NCBI GenBank assembly: GCA_903877135.1
Contig: CAIRCN010000020.1
Span: 124,001-188,000 of the forward strand
Direction of reading: 5' to 3'
Source: an uncultured Opitutia bacterium
GTDB taxonomy: Bacteria > Verrucomicrobiota > Verrucomicrobiia > Opitutales > Opitutaceae
Length of the DNA: 64,000 nt
In this document: positions 43,905 through 53,389 of the stretch, piece by piece
How positions within the stretch are numbered: position 1 is the stretch's first letter
Layout of the letters: the number at the start of each line of letters is the position of its first letter
The notes under the pieces: model-generated
Told to the model about the DNA's origin: nothing
Database searches by the model: none
The model's input: the letters and a program-made list of their open reading frames with translations, nothing else
Translations under genes and position numbers: made by a program

Positions 43905-45713
43905 ATGCAAGAATCCCCCGCCGCTCCCCGCTCGCCCTGCGCCGAAGATGCGCCGGCCGCCCGCCTCCTCTCGCCCCGCCGCAAGACCACGCAGGCCACC
44001 ACGCTGCCCGGTCTCGCCCATGAGCAGCTCGAGCATTTCCACATCGACCCCGCCTCGCCCGTCGGCCAGCCGCTGCTCCGCCTCGCTGAGCGGCTCTACC
44101 ACGTCAACGACGACCTCACCGACCTCTGGGAAGTCACGTTGCGTGAGCTTGGCCGGCTCCCGCGCAGCGACCGCCTCGCGCTCTTCAACGCGAAAAAATT
44201 CCTCGCCTTCCAGTTGGCGAAGCTCCTCGACAACCTCCAAAACCCCACCCGCGCCGTTCACCAATCGCTCGGTCACTCGACCGCGACCACGCTCGCAAAA
44301 GGCCCCTACCCGACCTTCGACAACGTCGCCGCCATCTTCTCCGCCAACCCCGTCATCACCCGCACCGCGACCTACATCTTCGCCTGCGCCGAATGGATCG
44401 ACGACGCCTTCCAAGGCCGCGAATTCCTCCACGAGATCTACTCACGCCTCCTCAACCCCACCTCGATCTCGCTCGCCAACCACATCGTCGACATCGAGGC
44501 CGGCGCCATGTCGGCCGACTACATGGCGTGGAATTTCAACAGCGGCATGGCCGCCATCGACGGCGCTCTCTCGCACCTCGTCGGCTACGAGGATGTCGTG
44601 CTCTCCTCGCGCAACGTCTACGGCGGCACCTACCAACTCCTCCACGACTGGTATGCGAAAAAATCCAACCTCAACGTCGCCGTGGAGTTTTTCGACGGTG
44701 CCACGTCCGCCGATTTCGAGCGCGCTCTCGCCGACGCGAAAACAAAGCACGCCGCCCGCCTCGCCCGCGGCCGCGAGATTTACGTGCTGCTCGAGAGCCC
44801 GTGCAACCCCCACGGCGTCTTCCTCGACGTGCCCGCCATCTGCCGCGCCGCCCACGCCGCCGGCCTCACCGTGATGCTCGACGCCACCGTCGGCACGCCC
44901 TTCCTCGTCCGCCCGCTCCAGCGCCCCGACCCCGCCGAGCGCCCCGACTACGTCATCCACAGCTACACTAAGGACCTCACCGGCAGCGGCAATACCACTG
45001 CCGGCTGCGTCATCGGGCGCAACGCCGACATGTTCAAGGTGAAGGGCGAGCCCGGCTGGGAGCACACGATGTTTTGGAATGTTTACTACATCAAAGGTGC
45101 GTTCCTCGACGCCGACAAAGCCTTCGAAGTCCTCAGCGGCATGAAGACGCTCGAGATGCGCATGCTGAAGAAATGCATCAACACGCTCATCCTTGCCCGC
45201 TGGCTCGCCTCGCATCCGCAGGTGCATGTCAGCGGCCCGGCGAGCCCCCGCGACCCGAACCATGAAATCTGCGCCCGGCTCAGCTACCTCGGGCTGCCCT
45301 CGCCGCTCTTCACTATCGATTTCGAGTCCGCCGGCCTCGACCGCATGACGTTCGAGCGTTTCTTTGATTCGCTGTCGCCGATGTTCGGCCATCAGGTCAC
45401 CCTCGGCCAGGGCAACACCGTCGTCCTCTGCCCGGCGCTCACCTCGCACAGCGAACTCTCGCCCGACGCCCTGCGCGCCGCCGGCATCGCTCCGACGACC
45501 ATCCGCATCGCCGTCGGCGACGAGGACCCGCGCGAGCTCATCCGCGACTTCCTCGCCACCGCGCGCCTCGCCATCGACGCCGACGTGCCGGGCTTCACCG
45601 GCAAATTCCTCGCCGGCCCCGCCGTTGACCAGCTTGTGGACGACACCTACGTGGACATCCACCGCCGCCACACCGCCGCCCAGCCGCGCTTCGCCGATAT
45701 CTGCCGCGACTGA
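43905..45713 (+). CDS. Cys/Met metabolism PLP-dependent enzyme, long form
   Basis: A 602-residue fold-type I PLP enzyme of the cystathionine gamma-synthase / methionine gamma-lyase family. The PLP lysine is Lys356 in HSYTKDLTGSGNTTAG; SRNVYGGTYQLLHD, LESPCNPHGVFLDVP and MLDATVGTPFLVRPL are the substrate- and cofactor-binding strands. Family members are usually ~380-430 residues, so the first ~150 residues (helical, with LYHVNDDLTDLWEVTLRELGRLP) are an additional domain. The reaction is uncertain: gamma-lyase, sulfhydrylase and synthase activities share these motifs. The next gene on the other strand converges. Confidence 0.85.
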   Translation: MQESPAAPRSPCAEDAPAARLLSPRRKTTQATTLPGLAHEQLEHFHIDPASPVGQPLLRLAERLYHVNDDLTDLWEVTLRELGRLPRSDRLALFNAKKFLAFQLAKLLDNLQNPTRAVHQSLGHSTATTLAKGPYPTFDNVAAIFSANPVITRTATYIFACAEWIDDAFQGREFLHEIYSRLLNPTSISLANHIVDIEAGAMSADYMAWNFNSGMAAIDGALSHLVGYEDVVLSSRNVYGGTYQLLHDWYAKKSNLNVAVEFFDGATSADFERALADAKTKHAARLARGREIYVLLESPCNPHGVFLDVPAICRAAHAAGLTVMLDATVGTPFLVRPLQRPDPAERPDYVIHSYTKDLTGSGNTTAGCVIGRNADMFKVKGEPGWEHTMFWNVYYIKGAFLDADKAFEVLSGMKTLEMRMLKKCINTLILARWLASHPQVHVSGPASPRDPNHEICARLSYLGLPSPLFTIDFESAGLDRMTFERFFDSLSPMFGHQVTLGQGNTVVLCPALTSHSELSPDALRAAGIAPTTIRIAVGDEDPRELIRDFLATARLAIDADVPGFTGKFLAGPAVDQLVDDTYVDIHRRHTAAQPRFADICRD

Positions 45714-45759
45714 ACGGGCGCTGCCGCGCTCAGCCGCCAACCGCCTCCGCTGGACGGCG

Positions 45760-47874
45760 TCAGGCGCCGAGCATCAGCACGCCTTTGAAGAACACGAGGA
45801 TGAAGCCGACGAGGGCACAGCAGCCGAGAAAGCCGAGCGTGTCCTCGCGGTTCCACTTCGTGAATTCCCAGTTGGAACGAGGAAAAAGTTTCGTGTGGTC
45901 GAACCGCGTGGGGTCGGCGTAGCTGGCCTCCACGTCGAGGGCGTCGACGGCGAGGTTCACGCCGACCGGCGTCTTCATGCGCACGTAAAAGCGGGCCACG
46001 CGTGCTGGATCGGTCGGCGGGGTGAGCAGGCTGACCCCGATCAGCAGCAGCAGCGGCAGGAGGGTATCGACGATATAGCGCAGCGTCAGCAGCACCGCCG
46101 GGCTGAACTGCGTGACGTCGACGCCGAGGCGCGAAACGAGCCAGACCTCGATATTGAACCGGCCGACGCCCTCCCGCGGCGAGGTGAGGTCGCGGGGGTT
46201 GATGCGAGCGACGCCGTCCTCGAAGAACACCGAGACGGGATCAAGGCGCTGGTTCTTGGCGATTTCCTGACCGGGGGCCGTGGCGCGGCCGGCGGCGACA
46301 TCGGCCGCGTTGGCCCGCGCGGTGACCACCACCATGCGCTCCTGAGTGGTTACCGTGAGCGAGGGCGCGCGGCGCAGTGACGGCGTCGCGGAGACGATCC
46401 ACGGCACGATGCCAATGAAGAGCAGCGTGGCAATGACCTGCACGCGCACGGCGGTCTCCGTCAGCCGGCGCCAGAGGAACATGACCGTGATCGGCGCGCC
46501 CCAAATCACCAGCAGGGTGATCATGAATTTTAGGAGGGAGACGACGTTGTTGATGTAGATCGCCACGATGATGCCGAGGCCCAGCATGAACGGCACGGTC
46601 GCGCGTGCCACGACCATGTAGTGCCGCTCCGATTTGCCGGGGAAGAGCGGCTCGTAGAGATTGCGCACCACGAGGCCGGAAAGGACGACCGAGCTCGCGC
46701 CGAGCGAGGCGAGTTTGCCGCCAAGGATGCCGACGATCATCGTGCCGATCAGGCCGACGGGCAGCAGCGTCCGCGTGAGCAGGCCCCAGGTTTGGTCCGG
46801 GTCGGGCAGGTTCGGCCCGAAGAGCCCGACGGCGATCAACCCGCAGAAGCACCACGCGATCGTGACAAAGCGTTTGCTGAAGCCGCCGGTGACGCCGCCG
46901 ATGCGCGCCGCAAACTCATTCTTGGCCGAGCCGCAGATCGTCATGCTGGCCTGCGAACCGACGATGCCGATGAACTGCACAAAGAGGAGCGCGCCGATGG
47001 AATACCAAGTGTATTCGCTCACATTCCCGGCGCCGAACACGAGGAACATGTATTCGGGCACCTTGGTGTGCAGCCCGTGCAACCCGCCGATCTGCGCGAG
47101 GCCGAACGGAATCAGGATGATGGAAATGATGATCACGAGCACAGCTTGGAGCGCATCGACCATCGCCGAGGCCTGCAGGCCGCCCAGCATGATGAACACC
47201 GCCACGAGCAGCGACGACATCAGGTAAAACGTCACCGGCGTGAGGTAGGAGACGTAGGGCTTCAGCTCGCCGCGGTCGTAGAAGGCCTTGAGTTCCTCGT
47301 AGCGCGTCGCCAGCTCGGGCGCCAACTGCGCCTCCTGGCGGTGCTTCCGCAGCTGCACGAACTCCTGGTAGTCGTGGACCATCTGGCGCTCGGTGACGGT
47401 GTAGGCCGACTCGGCCTTGGCCATGATGGGCTGGAGAGTCTTGAGCGCGACGACGTTGCCGCCGCCGATCGAGACGATGGCGACGAGAATGTTCACTATC
47501 GCGTAGAGGGTCGCGAGGAAGTTTGTCCCGAAGCGGTCCTCGAACAGATCCGCCATCGTCGTCAGGCGCACGCGGCGGAACCAGACGTTGGTGAACCAGT
47601 AGTAGGGCGTCAGGAACAGCGTGATGAGCGCGAGCCAGGCGCCGCCCGCGCCTTGCCGGTAAACCGAGCTCGAAGTCGTGGTGGCCTGACCGGGGTCGGT
47701 CATGTTGCCGAAGTTGAGGAAGAACTGGAACCACTTGCCGAGCTTGCGACCCGCGAGGAAGAAATCGTTCTCCCCCTTCACGCTGCGCGAGAGAAACTCG
47801 CCGATCGCGAGAACGGCGACGATGTAGAGGACAACGATGAGGGCGTCGATCCAGTGCAGTCCGAGGAAGGTCAT
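45760..47874 (-). CDS. Sodium:solute symporter family transporter
   Basis: A 704-residue SSS-family transporter. It starts MTFLGLHWIDALIVVLYIVAVLAIGEFLSRSVKGENDFFLAGRKLGKW, the canonical first span and loop, and has about thirteen spans, with the substrate/Na+ region NFGNMTDPGQATTTSSSVYRQGAGG in span 2. It is longer than SglT-type members through a loop at about 145-200 (rich in charged residues) and a soluble insertion near 510-600. Likely substrates are sugars or organic acids; sequence does not decide. Confidence 0.88.
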   Translation of the reverse strand: MTFLGLHWIDALIVVLYIVAVLAIGEFLSRSVKGENDFFLAGRKLGKWFQFFLNFGNMTDPGQATTTSSSVYRQGAGGAWLALITLFLTPYYWFTNVWFRRVRLTTMADLFEDRFGTNFLATLYAIVNILVAIVSIGGGNVVALKTLQPIMAKAESAYTVTERQMVHDYQEFVQLRKHRQEAQLAPELATRYEELKAFYDRGELKPYVSYLTPVTFYLMSSLLVAVFIMLGGLQASAMVDALQAVLVIIISIILIPFGLAQIGGLHGLHTKVPEYMFLVFGAGNVSEYTWYSIGALLFVQFIGIVGSQASMTICGSAKNEFAARIGGVTGGFSKRFVTIAWCFCGLIAVGLFGPNLPDPDQTWGLLTRTLLPVGLIGTMIVGILGGKLASLGASSVVLSGLVVRNLYEPLFPGKSERHYMVVARATVPFMLGLGIIVAIYINNVVSLLKFMITLLVIWGAPITVMFLWRRLTETAVRVQVIATLLFIGIVPWIVSATPSLRRAPSLTVTTQERMVVVTARANAADVAAGRATAPGQEIAKNQRLDPVSVFFEDGVARINPRDLTSPREGVGRFNIEVWLVSRLGVDVTQFSPAVLLTLRYIVDTLLPLLLLIGVSLLTPPTDPARVARFYVRMKTPVGVNLAVDALDVEASYADPTRFDHTKLFPRSNWEFTKWNREDTLGFLGCCALVGFILVFFKGVLMLGA

Positions 47875-48036
47875 GGGGGCGGAAGAACGGTGCGCGGCGG
47901 GGCGGAGGGTTTGTCCCTCCGCATCGGTGTCCGGCGACCGCGCGCATGGTGGGCGAACCCGGCGCGGCCAAGCCAGTTCAATTCTCGGGAAAACACGTGT
48001 TCATTCATTACGGATGCGCCACGCCCGGCGCATAGT

Positions 48037-49674
48037 TCAGCCGTCGATGTCGTTGTCCTTCGTCTCGGGCAGCACGAGCGCACCGACGATGAACGTCATC
48101 AGCGCGATGCCGATGGGATACCAGAGGCCCGCGTAAATGTCACCGGTGAAGACCACAATCGACGCGGCGATGAGCGGCAGGAAACCGCCGAACCAACCGT
48201 TGCCGATGTGGTAGGGCAGCGACATCGAGGTGTAGCGGATGCGCGTCGGAAACAGCTCGACCAGAAACGCCGCGATCGGACCGTAGACCATCGTGACGTA
48301 GAGCATCAGGAGCGTGAGGAGGCTGATGACGACGGGCTTGTTGATGGCGGCGGGATCGGCGGACTTCGGATAGCCGGCCGGCGCGAGCGCGGCCTCGTAG
48401 GCCTTGGCGTCGAAGCCCATCACGGTGGTCAGGCCGCCGACATTGAGGACGAGCGGTGCCTCGGGGCGCGTGGGCGCGAGGGTGAAGGGCACGCCGCGGG
48501 CGTTGAGGAAATTGCGGGCCTGATCAGTCGCCGTGACGGCCTTGGTGGGTAAAATGATCTTGTGCGCGGCGTCGAGGAGCGCGGCCACGGCAAGCTCGAC
48601 GGTGTTGCGGTATTCCGTGGTGTGCAGGACGACGGGGGCGCGATACATGGCGTCGGCCAGCGCGGGGTTGGCGGCGCGCGTGAGACCGCGGAAAATCGGC
48701 ATGTAGGTGAGCACTGCGAGCAGGCAGCCGGTGAGCATAATCTTTTTGCGCCCGATGCGGTCGGACAGCCGGCCGAACACGAGGAAGAAGGGTGTGCCGA
48801 TCAGGAGTGCGGCGGCCACGAGCAGGTAGGTGTTGACGTAGTCCACCTTGAGGGTGGAGGTGAGAAAATAGAGCGCGTAGAACTGTCCGGCATACCAGAC
48901 GACGCCCTGCCCAGCGGTGGCACCGAAGATCGCGCGCAGCACGAGCTGGGCGTTGGGCCAGCGGGCGAAGCTCTCGGTGAGCGGTGCGGTCGAGTGCCTG
49001 CCCTGCGCCTTCATCTCGGCGAAAACGGGCGACTCCTCAAGCTTCAGGCGGATGTAGACCGACACGCCGAGGAGGACGACCGAGACTAGAAATGGAATCC
49101 GCCAGCCCCAGCTCGCAAAACTTTCCGGGCTCATGATCTGACGGAGGCCGAGAATCACCGCGAGCGAGAGAAAGAAGCCGAGCGTGGCGGTCGTCTGAAT
49201 CCAGCTGGTGTAGGCGCCGCGCTTCCCGTGGGGCGCGTGTTCGGCCACATAGGTGGCCGCGCCGCCGTATTCGCCGCCGAGCGCGAGGCCCTGCGCAATG
49301 CGCAGCACGACGAGGATGATCGGCGCGAGGAAACCGATTTTCTCGTAGGTCGGCAGCACGCCGACCAGCGCGGTGGATAGGCCCATCACGAGGATGGTGA
49401 CGAGGAAGGTGTATTTGCGGCCCACGAGATCGCCGATGCGCCCGAACACGAGCGCGCCAAACGGCCGCACCGAGAAGCCCACGCCAAACAGCGCGAGGCT
49501 CGCGAGGAAGCCCGCGGTTTCGTTGCCAGGCGGGAAGAACAGCTTGCCGAAGAACACGGCAAGCGTGCCGTAGATGTAGAAATCATACCACTCGAACACG
49601 GTGCCGAGGGATGAAGCGAAGATGACCAACTTGTGTTTGCGGTCCAATGCCGCGGCGTCGAGTGGTGGACTCAT
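48037..49674 (-). CDS. MFS transporter of the metabolite:H+ symporter (MHS) family
   Basis: A 545-residue MFS protein from the ATG at 49674 (MSPPLDAAALDRKHKLVIFASSLGTVFEWYDFYIYGTLAVFF). The VFEWYDFYIYG motif in span 1, VRPFGALVFGRIGDLVGRKYTF and GLALGGEYGGAATYVAEHAP define the MHS group (proline/betaine, citrate and shikimate carriers). A ~110-residue insertion around 360-470 splits the second half. The frame is open further upstream on the same strand, but this has no family match. The substrate is unknown. Confidence 0.9.
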   Translation of the reverse strand: MSPPLDAAALDRKHKLVIFASSLGTVFEWYDFYIYGTLAVFFGKLFFPPGNETAGFLASLALFGVGFSVRPFGALVFGRIGDLVGRKYTFLVTILVMGLSTALVGVLPTYEKIGFLAPIILVVLRIAQGLALGGEYGGAATYVAEHAPHGKRGAYTSWIQTTATLGFFLSLAVILGLRQIMSPESFASWGWRIPFLVSVVLLGVSVYIRLKLEESPVFAEMKAQGRHSTAPLTESFARWPNAQLVLRAIFGATAGQGVVWYAGQFYALYFLTSTLKVDYVNTYLLVAAALLIGTPFFLVFGRLSDRIGRKKIMLTGCLLAVLTYMPIFRGLTRAANPALADAMYRAPVVLHTTEYRNTVELAVAALLDAAHKIILPTKAVTATDQARNFLNARGVPFTLAPTRPEAPLVLNVGGLTTVMGFDAKAYEAALAPAGYPKSADPAAINKPVVISLLTLLMLYVTMVYGPIAAFLVELFPTRIRYTSMSLPYHIGNGWFGGFLPLIAASIVVFTGDIYAGLWYPIGIALMTFIVGALVLPETKDNDIDG

Positions 49675-49748
49675 GGGGTGCGCCAAACTGAGTCGTATTC
49701 TCTGGCGGCGCAAGCCCGGCGAAGGTTTGCTGCTCGGCGGCCGGCCGG

Positions 49749-50747
49749 CTACTCGCGCTTGAGGCCGCGCGTCATAAGGGAGTTGAGGGCGCTGGCGGGG
49801 GTCTTGCCCCCAAAGAGGATGGCGTGCATTTCGCGAAGAATGGGGGCGTCGATGCCCTTGGCGACACAGAGCCCTTGGAAGGCCTCCGTAGTCTTGTATC
49901 CTTCCACGACCGTCCGGCGATGGCTCATGAGTTCCGCGACTGTGCGGCCCTCGCCGATGTGTTGGCCAAATTCCCGGTTGCGGCTCCAGGGGCCGTAGCA
50001 CGTCGCCACGAGATCGCCAAATCCGCTCAGACCGTAAAACGTTTCCGGCCTCGCTCCGAGTGCCGTGCCCACGCGCACCATCTCGGCCAGGGCGCGGGTG
50101 AGCAGCGCGGCCCGCGTGTTATCGCCAAGCCGCAGTCCGTCGGCACAACCTGCCGCGATCGCATAGATGTTTTTCAGGCAGCCGCCAAACTCAGCCCCGG
50201 CGACATCGGTGCTCGTGTATACGCGCAGCGTGGGGCCGCTGATCGCGGTCTGCACCGCCTGCACCTCGGCCGTCACTTGCGGCACCGCCAGCACCATCGC
50301 CGCGGGGAGGCCGCGCGCCACTTCGCCGGCATTGGTCGGACCGGTGATGCTGCCGCTGGGAAACTGCGGTAACACCTCGGCGACCACCTGTGAAGGGCGC
50401 AGATGGGTGCCGAGTTCAAGACCCTTTGCGAGGCTCAGGATCAGGCACACCCGAGGTGACGCCGGGAGCGCAGCGCGCACATGCGCCGCCGTCGCACGCA
50501 GTGCCTGCGACGGGCACGCCAACAAAATCGCCTCCGCGGCGGCCAGCACACCGCCGAGGTCATGGCTCACAGCGACGGCGGCCGGCAGCGCTACCCCGGG
50601 CAGGTAGTCGGTGTTTTCTCGGCTGGCGGTGATCGCCTGTGCCTGCTCTGCGCGACGTGGCACCAAAGCCACCCGCTGGCCGGTGCGCCCGAGGTGGAGA
50701 GCGAAGGCCGTGCCCCAGGCGCCGGCGCCGATGACCGCGAAGTTCAT
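49749..50747 (-). CDS. gpsA: NAD(P)+-dependent glycerol-3-phosphate dehydrogenase
   Basis: A 332-residue enzyme that reduces dihydroxyacetone phosphate to sn-glycerol-3-phosphate for phospholipid synthesis. It has the Rossmann motif FAVIGAGAWGTAFALHLGRTGQ, the family segments LSLAKGLELGT, SGPTNAGEVARGLP and the catalytic-site KNIYAIAAGCADGLRLGDNTRAALLTRALAEM. Length and motifs are normal. It lies between an MFS gene and lysA, all on the minus strand. Confidence 0.95.
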   Translation of the reverse strand: MNFAVIGAGAWGTAFALHLGRTGQRVALVPRRAEQAQAITASRENTDYLPGVALPAAVAVSHDLGGVLAAAEAILLACPSQALRATAAHVRAALPASPRVCLILSLAKGLELGTHLRPSQVVAEVLPQFPSGSITGPTNAGEVARGLPAAMVLAVPQVTAEVQAVQTAISGPTLRVYTSTDVAGAEFGGCLKNIYAIAAGCADGLRLGDNTRAALLTRALAEMVRVGTALGARPETFYGLSGFGDLVATCYGPWSRNREFGQHIGEGRTVAELMSHRRTVVEGYKTTEAFQGLCVAKGIDAPILREMHAILFGGKTPASALNSLMTRGLKRE

Positions 50748-50823
50748 GGGCTGGTTCTAGCCGACGGGGCACTCTGAACACACGGAAAAAACATGGTGAC
50801 TGCGAGGGATCCGCGGGCGGCGA

Positions 50824-52128
50824 TCACCTGAGGAATGCCGGGATTTTCTCGCCAGCCGTCATCTGCGCGAATGTCTCGCGGGTGTTGATGAGCTCGAAGG
50901 TTCTGCCCTGAACCAGCACCTCGGCAGGCAGCGGACGCGTGTTGTAGCGGCTGGCCATGGAGTAGCCGTAGGCGCCCGCACTCATGAAGGCGACCAGCTC
51001 GCCTTCGCCGACTTCCTGAATCTGGCGGTCCTTCGCGAAACAGTCGCCGCTCTCGCAAATCGGGCCGACGATGTCGACCTTCAGCGCGCGGCGCGAGGAG
51101 TCGCGGTGCAACGGCACGGTTTCGTGGTAGCTGTCATACATCGCGGGACGCACGAGGTCGTTCATGGCGGCGTCGACCACGAGGAAGTTTTTCCCGGCAC
51201 CGCGCTTCAGGTGCTCAACGCGCGACAAGAGCACCCCGGCGTTGCCAACCATGAAGCGGCCATGCTCCAGCAGCACCTTAAGCCCAAGCGGGGCGAGGAG
51301 CGGCGTGAGTGTGGCGCCGTAAAGCTCCGGCGTCAGCGGCCGCTGGTCGGCAGGAAGCGCCTCCCACCATGTTTGGGTGCCGCTCGCCAGCGCGTCGCGG
51401 TAAACGATGCCCATCCCGCCGCCGATGGAAAAATAACTGATGCCGAAATTCGCCTTCAGCTCGGCGGCGAACGGCGCGACCTTGGCCACCGCCTCGGTGA
51501 ACGGCCCGACCTGGGTGAGCTGCGAGCCGATGTGCATCTGCACGCCTTTGATGGCAATGTTCCGGCACTTCGCCGCCGCCTCGTAGGCCGCCGCCGCGTG
51601 CTGCAGCGGAATGCCGAATTTGTTGTCGCTCTTCCCGGTCGTGATCTTGGCGTGGGTGTGAGCGTCGACATCTGGGTTCACCCGGATCGCGATCGGCGCC
51701 TTCACGCCGAGCGTGCCGGCCACGTGGTTAATGCGTGCGAGTTCGGGTTCGCTCTCGACGTGCAAGGAGAAGATGCCGTTCTCCAGTGCGAGCCGGATCT
51801 CGGCCTCGGTCTTGCCGACCCCCGCGAACACGCTGCTCCGGACGTCGCCGCCAGCCGCGAGCACACGCCGGATTTCCCCGCCGCTCACCAGATCGAAACC
51901 CGCGCCGAGATTCGCGCAGAGCCGCAGAAGGGCCAGGTTGGAATTGGCCTTCGCCGCATAGCAGACCTGCACATCCAAACCGGCAAGGCTGTCCCGCAAC
52001 CGGCGGTAATTGTCCGCGATCGTCGCCGCGCTGTAAACGTAGGTCGGAGTGCCGTAGAGCCGGGCAACCGCGGCGAGATCGACGGACTCACAAACCAGAT
52101 CGGAGCCGGAATAATGAAAATGGTGCAT
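50824..52128 (-). CDS. lysA: Diaminopimelate decarboxylase
   Basis: A 434-residue fold-type III PLP enzyme that decarboxylates meso-diaminopimelate to L-lysine. The PLP lysine is in VCYAAKANSN (about residue 60); HIGSQL, the substrate-binding Cys in CESGDCFAKDR and the YGYSMASRYN segment are present. The start at 52128 gives MHHFHYSGSDLVCESVDLAAVARLYGTPTYVYS, in line with the family. It is divergent from a small membrane protein gene; no riboswitch could be recognised in the short gap. Confidence 0.95.
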   Translation of the reverse strand: MHHFHYSGSDLVCESVDLAAVARLYGTPTYVYSAATIADNYRRLRDSLAGLDVQVCYAAKANSNLALLRLCANLGAGFDLVSGGEIRRVLAAGGDVRSSVFAGVGKTEAEIRLALENGIFSLHVESEPELARINHVAGTLGVKAPIAIRVNPDVDAHTHAKITTGKSDNKFGIPLQHAAAAYEAAAKCRNIAIKGVQMHIGSQLTQVGPFTEAVAKVAPFAAELKANFGISYFSIGGGMGIVYRDALASGTQTWWEALPADQRPLTPELYGATLTPLLAPLGLKVLLEHGRFMVGNAGVLLSRVEHLKRGAGKNFLVVDAAMNDLVRPAMYDSYHETVPLHRDSSRRALKVDIVGPICESGDCFAKDRQIQEVGEGELVAFMSAGAYGYSMASRYNTRPLPAEVLVQGRTFELINTRETFAQMTAGEKIPAFLR

Positions 52129-52211
52129 GAACGGTCGGAAAAAGAGTGCGAAAATGGGACGTTAGCGAGATTCCCCTTGAAAAAACGACTTCAAATTTTC
52201 GAGATACGTTC

Positions 52212-52466
52212 GTGCTGCACGCATGGAGAAACCTGTTTCGCCGTCCCGCCATCCGTTCCGGACTGGCCCGGGATGGGCGTGGGCCGTTTCGCAACCCGCA
52301 GTTCGTGAGCTTTCTGGCCCAGAACAACCGCAAACGGCTCGACACCGATTTTCAGGACGCCGTGTTGCGGGGCCGCAAGTTCGTGCGCCAGGCGCTCGTT
52401 CTGCTGTTCGCCGGCGGACTGGCGTGGGTGGTGATCGAAAGTGCGCGGGCGCTGACGGTGTTTTGA
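52212..52466 (+). CDS. Small C-terminally anchored membrane protein
   Basis: A small frame with an Arg-rich N terminus (AWRNLFRRPAIRSGLARDGRGPF) and one C-terminal membrane span (LVLLFAGGLAWVVIESARAL). I start at the GTG at 52212 (84 residues); a start at 52146 would give 106. The arrangement is that of a tail-anchored inner-membrane protein. I do not recognise a family. It is divergent from lysA and followed by a lipoprotein gene on the same strand. Confidence 0.55.
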   Translation: MLHAWRNLFRRPAIRSGLARDGRGPFRNPQFVSFLAQNNRKRLDTDFQDAVLRGRKFVRQALVLLFAGGLAWVVIESARALTVF

Positions 52467-52539
52467 AGCCGGTTCGTGCAAGCGGCAGGCAAGCCTTGTG
52501 GTTTGCTTCCCGCGCGCCATTCGTCATATCTTGACGCCC

Positions 52540-53010
52540 ATGAAACATCTCCGGTCCAGCCTGTTCGCCCTGTTCCTTCTTGCGTTGGCTTTGTCCGGTT
52601 GCACCACCGGACCAAAAATCGGAGGCGTCACGGTGGCCGCGGTATCGCTGCAGTTGGGCGCCACCTCTCCCACGGAGGTTCGCGCCCCGCTGGTCTTGCG
52701 CTTCGCCAACGAAAACGTCGTCCCGCTCGGCTATTCCGGCTCGACCCACAAGCTCTTTCTCAACGGCACCTATGTGGGCAAAGCGGTCAACGACCAGCCC
52801 ATCGGTCTGCCGCCGATGAACGAGGCCACCCGCGAAGTTTACCTGCAGTTTGAGAACCCAGCGTTTGTCCGCCAACTCGCCGCCGGAGGGCCCGTTCACC
52901 AGGTGAACTACCGGCTCGAAACGGTGCTTTTCCAGACGGCGGGCGATGACAAGCACGAGATCAAGACCCACTCCGAAGGCAGCCTTGAGCTGCGCAATTC
53001 CGCGAACTGA
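52540..53010 (+). CDS. LEA-type-2-like lipoprotein
   Basis: A 156-residue lipoprotein from the ATG at 52540 with signal MKHLRSSLFALFLLALALSGC (Cys21). The mature part is an Ig-like beta sandwich with TEVRAPLVLRFANENVVPLGYSGSTHKLFLNGTYVGKAV and MNEATREVYLQF, matching LEA14/water-stress-and-hypersensitive-response domain proteins. Probably a stress-related envelope protein; role unknown. Confidence 0.75.
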   Translation: MKHLRSSLFALFLLALALSGCTTGPKIGGVTVAAVSLQLGATSPTEVRAPLVLRFANENVVPLGYSGSTHKLFLNGTYVGKAVNDQPIGLPPMNEATREVYLQFENPAFVRQLAAGGPVHQVNYRLETVLFQTAGDDKHEIKTHSEGSLELRNSAN

Positions 53011-53068
53011 AAAAAGCGGCCCCCGCGCAAAGCACAGGGGCCGCCCTTCCAGCGCGAGCCGGCGGCGA

Positions 53069-53290
53069 TCAAGCCGCCAGCCCAAGAGCCGGCGCACGGG
53101 ATGCAGCCGGCGCGAAGGACAGCACTTCGTCCCGGGTCTGCAGTGAACGCACCGGGCGACTGTAGTCGCCCATCAGGATGCAAAGCAGGCCAGCGGCAAA
53201 AAGCAGCGAGCCGGAAATTTCGAGGCTCAACGGGAGGAGGACAAACGCGACGAGCGCGGAGAGTAAGGCAATCAGAGGAAGTGTTTTCAT
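53069..53290 (-). CDS. Small two-span membrane protein
   Basis: A 73-residue protein from the ATG at 53290 with two hydrophobic segments (LPLIALLSALVAFVLLPLSL and ISGSLLFAAGLLCILMGDY) and a short cytosolic tail rich in Ala and Ser. I do not recognise a family with certainty. Codon use fits the neighbours and the frame ends properly, so it is probably a true small protein gene; it converges with the lipoprotein gene. Confidence 0.55.
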   Translation of the reverse strand: MKTLPLIALLSALVAFVLLPLSLEISGSLLFAAGLLCILMGDYSRPVRSLQTRDEVLSFAPAASRAPALGLAA

Positions 53291-53389
53291 GGGAAATAAA
53301 TCGGTTGTGCCCATAAAACACGGCCCGCCGCGAAAAGTTACACCGAACCCGCGGCAGCCAGGCGGCGGTGAACGCCGACAGAAGTTGCG

